In this document: piece by piece, positions 1-7,795 of the stretch
Layout of the letters: each line of letters starts with the position of its first letter
Numbering within the stretch: the stretch's first letter is position 1
DNA from: Treponema sp.
Lineage (GTDB): Bacteria; Spirochaetota; Spirochaetia; Treponematales; Treponemataceae
Length of the DNA stretch: 37,340 nt
Assembly: GCA_017470085.1 (NCBI GenBank)
Contig: JAFUFE010000001.1
Coordinates: 1 to 37,340 of the forward strand
Reading direction: 5' to 3'
Notes under the pieces: generated by a model
What the model was told of the DNA's origin: nothing
The model's input: the letters and a program-made list of their open reading frames with translations, nothing else
Databases searched by the model: none
Program-made: the position numbers and the translations under genes

Positions 1-313
1 GGACTGGCCGTCAGGCAACCGACGCACAGAATCGGTGCGCTGTTTTGCGCTGAAAACTGACTGTTTTCTCGCGCGATGATATTGCATTAAATATACTGTC
101 GCAGGAATCGGAAAAGCAAGTGTTTTTTGTAAAAAGTATAAAAATTTCTGACATCCGGCAGACACGGTCAGCTTGCGAAAGTCTTGGCGTACCGTCGTTT
201 TGGCTGCGGTTGTGAGCGAGGCGTTTCGTTGAGAAAAACTGTCGGTAGGAATTCTTCAAGTGTTGATGATTTTATGTCTACCTGCGGTGACATCCCGCTG
301 ACAGTTTGACAAC
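1..313. other. Non-coding left edge, no convincing gene
   Basis: I see no convincing gene here. The short open frames lack ribosome binding sites and recognisable protein features. A small perfect hairpin lies at 52-68 (arms GAAAAC and GTTTTC, 5-nt loop). It has no clean T-run and is not a confident terminator. The gene that precedes the window is not visible. Confidence 0.5.
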
Positions 314-341
314 TTGACAATTCTGGCTCTTCATTTATGAT
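314..341 (+). promoter_or_regulatory. Sigma70-like promoter for the malic enzyme gene
   Basis: TTGACA at 314-319 is followed, after a 16-bp spacer, by TATGAT at 336-341. Transcription would start near 348, giving a leader of about 70 nt before the ATG at 421. A second TTGACA at 306-311 overlaps just upstream. The ATG at 337 lies inside the -10 box and so cannot be the translation start of a transcript from this promoter. Confidence 0.65.
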
Positions 342-420
342 AAAAGATAGCTTTTGGTGCAAAGAACATTCAGGTATTCATGCGGATGCTCGATGTTGGC
401 AAAAAGCGCGGAGTGGTAAA

Positions 421-1596
421 ATGGATTACGCGGAAGAGTCGTTACAGCGTCACCGTGAATGGCGGGGAAAAATAGAAGTGGTGCCGCGCGTTGCAACGGA
501 AACAAAAACGGATCTGTCTGTGGCGTATACACCGGGCGTTGCAGCGCCGTGTCTCGCGATACAGGAAGATACCGCACAAAGTTATGAATTAACCCGCCGC
601 CACAATCTGTGTTTGGTAGTGACCGACGGTTCCGCAGTGCTCGGGCTCGGCGATATTGGCCCGGAAGCTGCTATGCCCGTTATGGAAGGAAAGTGCGTTC
701 TTTTCAAAGCGTTTGGTGGCGTAGATGCATTTCCGCTGTGTATAAAGAGCAAAGATGTTGATGAAATCGTACGCACGGTCGCGCTGATTTCGGGGAGTTT
801 CGGCGGAGTGAATCTGGAAGACATCGCGGCGCCACGCTGTTTTGAAATAGAAAAAAAATTAAAGGCACAGTGCGACATTCCGATTTTTCATGATGATCAG
901 CATGGAACTGCGGTCGTAACGCTTGCGGGGCTGCTCAACGCGCTTAAAGTCGTCGGGAAACAGAAAGAAGCAGTACGAGTTGTTATCAACGGTGCCGGTG
1001 CGGCAGCGATTGCAATTTGCCGATTGCTGCTGTCATCAGGATTTCGGCACATCACTTTGTGTGACCGCGCGGGTGCCATTTACGCAGGGCGAGAGCACAA
1101 CATGAACGCTGTCAAAATAGAACTTGCCGCTCTGACGAACGCGGAAAAGCGAATGGGCACGCTTGCCGACGTGCTTGTCGGTGCAGATGTATTTATCGGC
1201 GTGAGCGCACCGAACGTGGTTTCGATAGATATGGTACGCACGATGAATAAAGATGCGATTGTCTTTGCCTGTGCAAACCCGACGCCGGAGATTTTCCCTG
1301 CTGATGCGGCCTCTGGCGGCGCTGCGGTAGTAGCAACTGGGCGGAGCGATTTTCCGAACCAAATAAACAACGTACTTGCCTTTCCGGGGATTTTTCGCGG
1401 CGCTTTTGACGTGCGTGCGCGTGACATCAACGACGACATGAAAATTGCGGCGGCGCATGCGCTCGCGGATTTAATTGACGACGGCGCACTTTCTGCGGAT
1501 TATATCATTCCGGAGGCGTTCGACAGGCGCGTTGGTCAGGCGGTTGCGTGTGCCGTGGCGGCAGCAGCGCGGGCGTCTGGCGTTGCGCGCTTGTAA
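421..1596 (+). CDS. NAD(P)-dependent malic enzyme
   Basis: A 391-aa malic enzyme that oxidatively decarboxylates malate to pyruvate with reduction of NAD(P), in the cytoplasm. The N-terminal malic domain shows the catalytic tyrosine motif YTPGVA, the segment VVTDGSAVLGLGDIGP and the lysine-containing GKCVLFKAFGG. A metal-binding DDQHGTA follows. The C-terminal Rossmann domain has VVINGAGAAA, and ACANPTPEI lies near the end. Length fits the short bacterial form. The start at 421 has GGAG at 410-413 with 7-nt spacing. The longer frame from 337 is rejected because its ATG is in the promoter -10 box and the added residues do not look like the family. Cofactor preference (NAD or NADP) cannot be read with confidence. 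The gene appears monocistronic. Confidence 0.95.
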   Translation: MDYAEESLQRHREWRGKIEVVPRVATETKTDLSVAYTPGVAAPCLAIQEDTAQSYELTRRHNLCLVVTDGSAVLGLGDIGPEAAMPVMEGKCVLFKAFGGVDAFPLCIKSKDVDEIVRTVALISGSFGGVNLEDIAAPRCFEIEKKLKAQCDIPIFHDDQHGTAVVTLAGLLNALKVVGKQKEAVRVVINGAGAAAIAICRLLLSSGFRHITLCDRAGAIYAGREHNMNAVKIELAALTNAEKRMGTLADVLVGADVFIGVSAPNVVSIDMVRTMNKDAIVFACANPTPEIFPADAASGGAAVVATGRSDFPNQINNVLAFPGIFRGAFDVRARDINDDMKIAAAHALADLIDDGALSADYIIPEAFDRRVGQAVACAVAAAARASGVARL

Positions 1597-1897
1597 CCCG
1601 GCGCGGTATATGCGGCAGGTGTGGGCAGATTCCGCAGTGCTGCCGGTACACTGCCGTCGCACTGTTGGCTGGGCGAGCTCCTTTTTACTTGACGGATGCG
1701 GTAATTGCGTGCATAGTAGAGGTACTGTGTTTCGGGAATCTGTCACGCGTCGCTCTGTGCATTTGGATGCGCCGCAGGCAACAGACGGCGCGCTCGCACA
1801 GCTAGTCAATAGAGAGGCACCATCGCATCCCGTGAATTAAGGCAGAAATAGAGACTGCGTGTGCTTTGGATAGTTTCAAGACCGACAGGGAGGCTTC
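1597..1897. other. Intergenic gap between malic enzyme and transketolase genes
   Basis: No credible gene in this 301-nt gap. The overlapping short frames lack family features. A possible promoter for the transketolase genes is TTGACG at 1689-1694, 17 bp, CATAGT at 1712-1717, which would leave a leader of about 175 nt. The match is only moderate. Confidence 0.4.
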
Positions 1898-2734
1898 ATG
1901 CTTGACAATAAAGAACTCTATGCGCTTAAAAAGTTTGCGCTTGAAATCAGAATAGGCATTGTGGAAAGCATCATGTCACGCGGCTTTGGGCATATCGGTG
2001 GGAGCTTGAGTATTGCGGACGTGCTTGCTGTTTTGTACGGCAGTATTATGACCTTTGACGCACAGCATCCGCACAACGCTGACCGCGACCGTGTGGTGTG
2101 CTCGAAAGGGCATGCCGGGCCTGCGCTGTATGCCACGCTTGGACTCTTGGGCTGCTTTCCCTATGACGACATCAAAACGCTCAATCAACCGGGCACCAAT
2201 TTTCCGAGTCACTGCGATCGCAAAAAAACGCCTGGCATCGATATGACGACTGGCTCACTGGGGCAAGGAGCGTCAGTTGCCGTCGGTATGGCGCTCGGCT
2301 GTTCACTGCGCGCGCTGCCGAGCCGCGTATTTTTGATCACCGGCGACGGCGAACTCAACGAGGGGCAGGTGTGGGAAGCGGCGATGTTCGCTACAGCAAA
2401 AAAAATCGATAACCTTGTGTGGCTCGTCGACTGCAACAAAAAGCAGCTTGATGGTTATACAAAGGATGTTTTAACCAATGAAAGCATCGCAGAAAAATGC
2501 GCAGCATTCGGATTTGAAACACATATGATTGACGGTCACGACATTGCGGCGTTGCATGAAACGCTCACTCTTCGACCTTCCGGTAGACCGCTCGCCGTCG
2601 TGTTAGACACGGTAAAAGGCAAAGGCATTCCTGAAGTGGAGGAGACGGTGGCCAACCACAGCATGACTGTAGGGCAGGATGTATTTCAGCGGTGGCTGTC
2701 GTATCTGCGCGATGAATTGGCGAAGCTGCAATGA
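1898..2734 (+). CDS. Transketolase, N-terminal (ThDP-binding) subunit
   Basis: A 278-aa protein equal to the N-terminal, thiamine-diphosphate-binding half of transketolase. The enzyme moves two-carbon ketol units in the non-oxidative pentose phosphate pathway. Visible motifs are GHIGGSLS near residue 31, the SKGHAGPALYA segment, the DMTTGSLGQG loop, and the ThDP/metal motif GDGELNEGQVWEA. The following segment LVWLVDCNKKQLDG is also typical. GGGAGG at 1888-1893 precedes the ATG by 4 nt. The C-terminal half is encoded separately downstream after a 281-nt gap, as is common for split transketolases in many bacteria and archaea. Confidence 0.93.
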   Translation: MLDNKELYALKKFALEIRIGIVESIMSRGFGHIGGSLSIADVLAVLYGSIMTFDAQHPHNADRDRVVCSKGHAGPALYATLGLLGCFPYDDIKTLNQPGTNFPSHCDRKKTPGIDMTTGSLGQGASVAVGMALGCSLRALPSRVFLITGDGELNEGQVWEAAMFATAKKIDNLVWLVDCNKKQLDGYTKDVLTNESIAEKCAAFGFETHMIDGHDIAALHETLTLRPSGRPLAVVLDTVKGKGIPEVEETVANHSMTVGQDVFQRWLSYLRDELAKLQ

Positions 2735-3015
2735 CAGCGTTGTAAACCAGCGCGGCGGCGCTGTGATGTTCCGTGCAGAAAACAGGCGTACGAGCGGCGG
2801 CTGTTTCCTATTCGTCAAAGCCCGCCCTGAAATGGACGCCGTACGGCGGGTGCGAGCCTGCCAGCGGCAGGTGAAGTACCGCGCGCAGCAAGCCATGTAA
2901 GGGCGGCTTACGATATGCGGCTGCTCCTGAATATAAAATGATTTTGAAATAGTTGTGCAACGAGTGACGTATTTTTATTGAAGGTGATTTTATTTTTGCA
3001 GAACGGAGATGAACG
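2735..3015. repeat. Structured intergenic element between transketolase halves
   Basis: No gene is seen. The segment 2819-2906 is rich in inverted repeats: a 12-bp palindrome at 2837-2848, CCCGCC (2821-2826) facing GGCGGG (2845-2850), and CCTGCC-AGC-GGCAGG at 2857-2871. It begins with AGCCCGCC and ends with AAGGGCGG. The same pair of 8-mers brackets a structured segment of similar length at 28534-28627, so this may be one copy of a dispersed element. None of the hairpins is followed by a T-run. Confidence 0.4.
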
Positions 3016-3975
3016 ATGAATATCGTATACAATGGTGAAAAAGACGGCGCTTTTAAAGACACGCTCGGCGCGCTGATTCCTGCGTTGCTTGAGGAAGACA
3101 AGGACGTTGTGTACCTTGACGCTGATTTGATGAGCTGCATCGGTACGTTGCAATACGCTGCAGCGCATCCGGAAAGGGCAATCAACTGTGGTATTGCAGA
3201 GGCAAACATGGCGGGAATTGCTGCGGGGCTTTCTGCCGAAGGGTTTAAACCGATTATACATACCTTTGGGCCGTTTGCATCGCGTCGATGCTTTGACCAG
3301 ATTTTTTTGTCTGGTGCGTATGCAGGAAATGCAATCACCGTGCTCGGTACTGACCCAGGCGTGTGTGCTGCGTTTAACGGCGGCACACATATGCCGTTTG
3401 AAGACGTGGCGCTGTATCGTTCCATTCCTGACTGCATGGTGTTTGATATTACCGATACCGCCATGCTTGAAAGCGTTCTGCGTCAGTGTAAAGACGCGCA
3501 CAAGATGGCGTACATCCGTGTTGGGCGCAAAAACAACGCGCGTGTGTATGCATCCGGGCAGCACTTTCCGCTCGGCAAAGGCATTGTTGTGCAGGAAGGC
3601 GGAGACGCGACCATCGTGGCCGCGGGCATTATGGTGGCAAAGGCGCTTGCGGCGGCTGCCGCGCTCAAAGCGGACGGCATACTGGTGAGCGTTATCGATA
3701 TGTTTACGTTGAAGCCGCTCGACACCGAACTGCTTGTTGCGTATGCACAAAAAACCGGCTGCGTGGTAACCGCGGAAAATCACAACAAAATCGGTGGGCT
3801 GTATAGCGCGGTGGCTGACTGCTTGTCTCTCCAGTGCTCCGTTCCCATGGAATATGTCGCCGTGGAAGATGAGTTTGGCGAAGTTGGGCCGCAAGATTAT
3901 TTGGAGCAGCGCTTTGGATTGACGAGCGAACACATTGTGGCTCAGGTAAAAAAAGCGATAAGCAGAAAACGCTAA
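3016..3975 (+). CDS. Transketolase, C-terminal (pyrimidine-binding and C) subunit
   Basis: A 319-aa protein corresponding to the pyrimidine-binding and C-terminal domains of transketolase, the partner of the subunit encoded at 1898. Typical segments are NCGIAEANMAGIAAGLSAEG near residue 56, HTFGPFASRR, and the regulatory-domain stretch VSVIDMFTLKPLD with VVTAENHNKIGGL. The conserved glutamate of the pyrimidine domain that activates ThDP is the E in GIAEANM (inference from family alignment). GGAG at 3005-3008 is 7 nt before the ATG. The two halves would have to assemble for activity. Confidence 0.93.
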   Translation: MNIVYNGEKDGAFKDTLGALIPALLEEDKDVVYLDADLMSCIGTLQYAAAHPERAINCGIAEANMAGIAAGLSAEGFKPIIHTFGPFASRRCFDQIFLSGAYAGNAITVLGTDPGVCAAFNGGTHMPFEDVALYRSIPDCMVFDITDTAMLESVLRQCKDAHKMAYIRVGRKNNARVYASGQHFPLGKGIVVQEGGDATIVAAGIMVAKALAAAAALKADGILVSVIDMFTLKPLDTELLVAYAQKTGCVVTAENHNKIGGLYSAVADCLSLQCSVPMEYVAVEDEFGEVGPQDYLEQRFGLTSEHIVAQVKKAISRKR

Positions 3976-4221
3976 CGCCGTCAGCCGCGTGCGCCCAAAA
4001 TGGCTGCGGTGTGTTTTTTGCGATCTGCGGCGCTGGGCGATGGCACGGCTTTCACTGCGGAGAGCGAGCGCGCAGTTTTTGTGTGGTTTGTGCAGTCGGG
4101 CACCTTTTGCACCGAGCGGCTCACCTGGACTGTGATGCATGGTAGCGCGTTGTGGTAACCGTTCCGTGCTGTTGTATATTGCAGAGCGTTCGGCAGACCG
4201 CGCATCGAGTATATTGACAGA

Positions 4222-4983
4222 AAGGAGCAAGTAATTTTTATGGATAAAAAAATAGAGCAGCTACAGCACCTGATCGATGAAAGTTCGGCGATCGTGTTTT
4301 TTGGCGGGGCGGGCGTTTCCACAGAAAGCGGCATCCCGGACTTTCGGAGTGTGGACGGGCTCTACAATCAGAAATGGGATTATCCGCCGGAAACCATTTT
4401 GAGCCACACGTTTTTTATGCGGCAGACGGCGGAGTTTTATCGATTTTACCGCGAAAAACTGATTGTTAAAGGTGTACAGCCGAACGCCGCGCACAGAAAA
4501 CTTGCAGAGCTTGAACGTGCCGGAAAACTGCGCGGCGTGATTACGCAGAATATAGACGGTCTGCATCAGGCGGCGGGCAGTACGGCGGTGTACGAACTGC
4601 ACGGCAGTACGCTGCGGAACTACTGTATGCAGTGTGGCTCGTCGTATGACAGCGACTTTATTGTGGCAGCAGCGGCACATGATGACGGCATTCCGCACTG
4701 TACAAAGTGCGGTGGTACGGTAAAACCAGACGTGGTGCTCTATGAAGAGCCGCTTGATCAGGCGGTGATGGACAGCGCGATCACAGCGCTCAGTGCGGCC
4801 GACATGCTTATTATCGGTGGAACATCGCTCACAGTCTATCCGGCCGCAGGGCTCATCCATTATTTTCACGGCGACCGGCTCGTGCTCATAAATCAGGGCG
4901 AAACGCGGGAGGACGGCCGTGCTTCGTTGGTGATTCGGGAACCCATTGGCGCAGTCTGTGAGCGCATCGTGGTGCGGCCGTAG
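4222..4983 (+). CDS. NAD-dependent protein deacylase, Sir2 family (CobB-like), coding from 4240
   Basis: Coding begins at ATG 4240; AAGGAG at 4222-4227 is the likely ribosome binding site. The 247-aa protein is a canonical sirtuin that removes acyl groups from lysines at the expense of NAD. It shows GAGVSTESGIPDFRS (residues 24-37), TQNIDGLH (102-109), the catalytic histidine in ELHGS (H121), a four-cysteine zinc site (C129, C132, C154, C157) and GGTSLTVYP (193-201). Length and the presence of both the GAGVS and zinc motifs match the bacterial deacetylase class. It stands alone between the transketolase genes and a chemoreceptor. It is unrelated in role to the SIR2-like effector at the right end of the window. 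Confidence 0.93.
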   Translation, partial: KEQVIFMDKKIEQLQHLIDESSAIVFFGGAGVSTESGIPDFRSVDGLYNQKWDYPPETILSHTFFMRQTAEFYRFYREKLIVKGVQPNAAHRKLAELERAGKLRGVITQNIDGLHQAAGSTAVYELHGSTLRNYCMQCGSSYDSDFIVAAAAHDDGIPHCTKCGGTVKPDVVLYEEPLDQAVMDSAITALSAADMLIIGGTSLTVYPAAGLIHYFHGDRLVLINQGETREDGRASLVIREPIGAVCERIVVRP

Positions 4984-5130
4984 CACAGCACGTCTGTAGT
5001 GTGGTGAGCACAGTGCTGTCGTATTGAATCGTGACGGGCACGGTTTGAGTATGCAGCACCGTATAGCAGTGAAATAGCTCTAAATACAGAGAAAATAAAA
5101 AATTATTATAATAAAATTATACATTACTCC

Positions 5131-5158
5131 TTGCAAATTTTTGTTATTGTGTTATACT
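5131..5158 (+). promoter_or_regulatory. Sigma70-like promoter for the chemoreceptor gene
   Basis: TTGCAA at 5131-5136 and TATACT at 5153-5158 are separated by 16 bp in AT-rich sequence. Transcription would start near 5165. This implies a long untranslated leader of about 195 nt. Confidence 0.6.
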
Positions 5159-5191
5159 TTTTTTGTAGATTTTGATTTGTGCTGAGGGTTG

Positions 5192-5247
5192 CATACCTTG
5201 ACGCTGCTCGAAACTTCGTTGCGAAGCTGCGTCGCAAAAAAGGTATG
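5192..5247 (+). repeat. Nested inverted repeat in chemoreceptor leader
   Basis: Three nested pairs share one centre: CATACCT (5192-5198) with AGGTATG (5241-5247), GACGC (5200-5204) with GCGTC (5229-5233), and CTTCG (5214-5218) with CGAAG (5222-5226) around a 3-nt loop. The sequence ACTTCGTTGC at 5213-5222 recurs at 5281-5290. There is no T-run, so it is not a simple terminator. It could fold as an RNA element in the leader or be a dispersed palindromic repeat. Confidence 0.55.
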
Positions 5248-5360
5248 AAAGCCAACTGCACTACCTGTAGAGAACACCATACTTCGTTGCTCTGCGGCGA
5301 GGTTGGCGATTCCCATTCGGTATCATTTGTTTGAGCACCTAAGGCAAAGGAAGTTGTGTT

Positions 5361-7547
5361 ATGAAAGTAAAAACAAGGCTGAGAATCAGTTTTCTTGCTG
5401 TTACCATCGTTCCGTTCTTTCTGGGCATGATAGTCCTGTTATATAGTGTGCGTAAAAACGCTATCAGTACCGGCAAAGCTTCTGTACATGATTACGCGGA
5501 TTTTACGAGTGAACGTATTTCTGGCTATTTCAACAAATGGACAACCGTTACGCACGCCATGAGTCACATGCCCGCCGTCCGTGCACGGAACTGGGCGTAT
5601 TTAGACCCCATTTTCAAAGGATTTTGCCAGCAGTTTCCTGAAATAACGGCATTCGTCATTACGAATACCGACGGCAGTTACTGGTACGGCCCGGTTCCCG
5701 GCAATCCAGCGCGTGGCTATCTGGTGACTGATGACGACACGAATCCGAACGCGCAGCTAAAATATGTAAGCCGTTTGGAATACCAGCGCGTGTTGGTAAC
5801 CGAGAATGTAACGCAGGAAGACAAGTCAATCGTTACGGCAGCGTATATTTCTGTTGCAGAAAAAAAGAAAATGTTCTGTATGGCTACCACCCTTATGGAT
5901 GAGACGCACAGCCGGGTAACGGGCGTTGTGGGCGTCTCAGCGGCAACAGATGCCATTGTTCAGTTGTGCAATAATATAACCACCGATTTTGAAGCTACTT
6001 TTGGGCAGAGCGCACAGCTGTTTTTGGTCTCCAACGACAAGGATATCTTGTTTCACTATGAGTGGGATACTGCCGCCGGGCATTATCGAGACACCGCAAA
6101 CGATGATCAGTTTTCGCTCATAGAAATTTCTGCGTTGGAGCGAGGAATCGCGACCGCTTTGCAGACGAGCATCATTGAGCAAAACATAGAACAAAATTTC
6201 CGTGTAAACGGAAAAGACACGTTTTTGTGCCGAGCTCCTATTGCGGGAACGGCGTATTCGGTATTCATAACGGTGCCGCAATCAGTCATCGAAGCATCGG
6301 TTATCTCTAGTATTTTGGTGGTGATTTCTGTTTTTGTGGTCTTAACGGTCATCATATCAATAGCGGCAACGTTTATCGGGCGGCGCATTGCGAACCCAAT
6401 AGACAGCACTGTAGATACGCTGCATGAAATTTCCGAAGGCTCCGGAGATTTAACAATGCGTATCAGCGAAACGGCAAAAGATGAGTTCGGGGATTTGGGA
6501 CGCTATTTCAACCACTTTGTGGAAACACTTCACGGATTGATATCGAATATAAAATCAGAGACGGGGCAGATGACCGGCATTGCAAGTGACTTGCAGATAA
6601 AAACTGAAAGCATGCGGAAAGACGTTCTGGCTATTTCAGAAAGCGTTACCAGCTTGAACGCTGACGTTGAAGAACAAAGCGCCTCGACTACTGAAACGGC
6701 AAGCACGGTGGAACAGATTACTAAAAATATAGAAATGTTTTCCGAAGTCATTGATGAAGAATCCGCCGCGGTAACGGAATCTTCTGCCGCGGTGCAAGAG
6801 ATGGTTGCAAACATCAACAGTATTGCGGAAAGTTTGGAAAAGGCTGCGGGAGATTTCCGTGAACTACAGACGGCATCTTCTGGCGGAAAGGCGAGCATCA
6901 ACACCGTGCAGGAGATGGTGCGCAATGTTTCTGGGCAGTCTGCAAAGTTGCTTGAAACAAACAAAGTCATTAATTCCATTGCGAGCCAGACGAACTTGCT
7001 TGCGATGAATGCTGCCATTGAGGCAGCACATGCTGGGGAAGCCGGTGCAGGTTTCTCCGTGGTTGCGGAGGAAATCAGAAAACTTGCGGAGGATTCCTCA
7101 AAGCAGACGAAAGCGATTGCAGCGGAATTGAAAAATATCGTTACGAATATTTCTTCAATAGTTGAAGCTACCGCACAGGCGGACACGGCATTTGAAATGG
7201 TAGTTCGCCAAGTGGACACTTCAGGAGAATTAATTGCGCAGGTGAGTCACGCCATGCGGGAACAACGTGAAGGCAGTAAACAGATTCTTGAAGCGCTCAA
7301 AAACATGCAGTCGGTTACAACAAAGATTCGCGATGGATCTACAGAGATGAATGCTGGTACTGGGCAAATCTTAAAAGAAATTGAACGGTTGACCAGCATT
7401 TCGCTGCAAGTTAAGGACAATTCAAAAGCGATTGAACAGGCGGTTGGCGCAATGACGGAAGCCATAGAAGCCATTGATGATGGGTGTATCAAAAACAACA
7501 ACGCCGTTGAAACGCTCAATGATTTGGCCGGTAAGTTTAAGCTGTAA
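5361..7547 (+). CDS. Methyl-accepting chemotaxis protein with periplasmic Cache-type sensor
   Basis: A 728-aa transmembrane chemoreceptor. TM1 is at about residues 9-30, followed by a periplasmic sensor domain (about 31-310) that looks Cache-like. TM2 is at 313-338, then a HAMP domain (about 340-392) and a long coiled-coil signalling domain. The conserved hairpin tip is at about 541-575, with [19 protein letters not shown]. It should relay ligand binding to CheA/CheW and flagellar switching. AAAGGAAG at 5346-5353 is a suitable ribosome binding site. The gene is monocistronic, ending in a strong terminator at 7561-7595. The ligand cannot be inferred from sequence. Confidence 0.93.
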   Translation: MKVKTRLRISFLAVTIVPFFLGMIVLLYSVRKNAISTGKASVHDYADFTSERISGYFNKWTTVTHAMSHMPAVRARNWAYLDPIFKGFCQQFPEITAFVITNTDGSYWYGPVPGNPARGYLVTDDDTNPNAQLKYVSRLEYQRVLVTENVTQEDKSIVTAAYISVAEKKKMFCMATTLMDETHSRVTGVVGVSAATDAIVQLCNNITTDFEATFGQSAQLFLVSNDKDILFHYEWDTAAGHYRDTANDDQFSLIEISALERGIATALQTSIIEQNIEQNFRVNGKDTFLCRAPIAGTAYSVFITVPQSVIEASVISSILVVISVFVVLTVIISIAATFIGRRIANPIDSTVDTLHEISEGSGDLTMRISETAKDEFGDLGRYFNHFVETLHGLISNIKSETGQMTGIASDLQIKTESMRKDVLAISESVTSLNADVEEQSASTTETASTVEQITKNIEMFSEVIDEESAAVTESSAAVQEMVANINSIAESLEKAAGDFRELQTASSGGKASINTVQEMVRNVSGQSAKLLETNKVINSIASQTNLLAMNAAIEAAHAGEAGAGFSVVAEEIRKLAEDSSKQTKAIAAELKNIVTNISSIVEATAQADTAFEMVVRQVDTSGELIAQVSHAMREQREGSKQILEALKNMQSVTTKIRDGSTEMNAGTGQILKEIERLTSISLQVKDNSKAIEQAVGAMTEAIEAIDDGCIKNNNAVETLNDLAGKFKL

Positions 7548-7560
7548 CCGGTGTACGGTG

Positions 7561-7595
7561 AAAAAACGGAGCCTGTATACAGGCTCCGTTTTTTT
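7561..7595. terminator. Strong rho-independent terminator after chemoreceptor gene
   Basis: Two perfect 17-nt complementary arms (7561-7577 and 7578-7594) form a GC-rich core flanked by A6 on the left and T7 on the right. The symmetry would allow it to work in both directions. It lies 13 nt after the chemoreceptor stop codon and isolates it from htpG. Confidence 0.92.
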
Positions 7596-7795
7596 GTGGC
7601 GGAATGCGTGGATAAGACCGTACGTGGGTATCGGAGCAATTACTCCGCCGCCTTTTGTTTTACGGCTTTGTGATGACCATGTCTGTACTGTCCGTGAACG
7701 GTGCTCTGCCCGGTGGTTGTGCCCAAAGACTACGAAAAAATTGCTTGCCGGCGGCGCTGTTTTCTTAGTACATTTAAAAAATAAAGGGAGTTAGT

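Larger units (their letters stand above)
4984..5360. other. Intergenic region holding chemoreceptor promoter and structured leader
   Basis: No gene is seen in this 377-nt gap. The first half is AT-rich and carries the promoter at 5131-5158. The second half would be a leader of about 195 nt with nested inverted repeats (5192-5247) and a 10-bp direct repeat (5213-5222 and 5281-5290). Confidence 0.6.

Noticed and set aside
2908-4230. 440-aa open frame on the minus strand
   Set aside because: It is antisense to the transketolase C-terminal gene, is rich in Arg and His as expected of a shadow frame, and has no family features or ribosome binding site.
4240-4983. Possible defence role for the CobB-like sirtuin
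   Set aside because: It has full deacylase motifs including the zinc site and no linked defence genes, so a housekeeping role is more likely.
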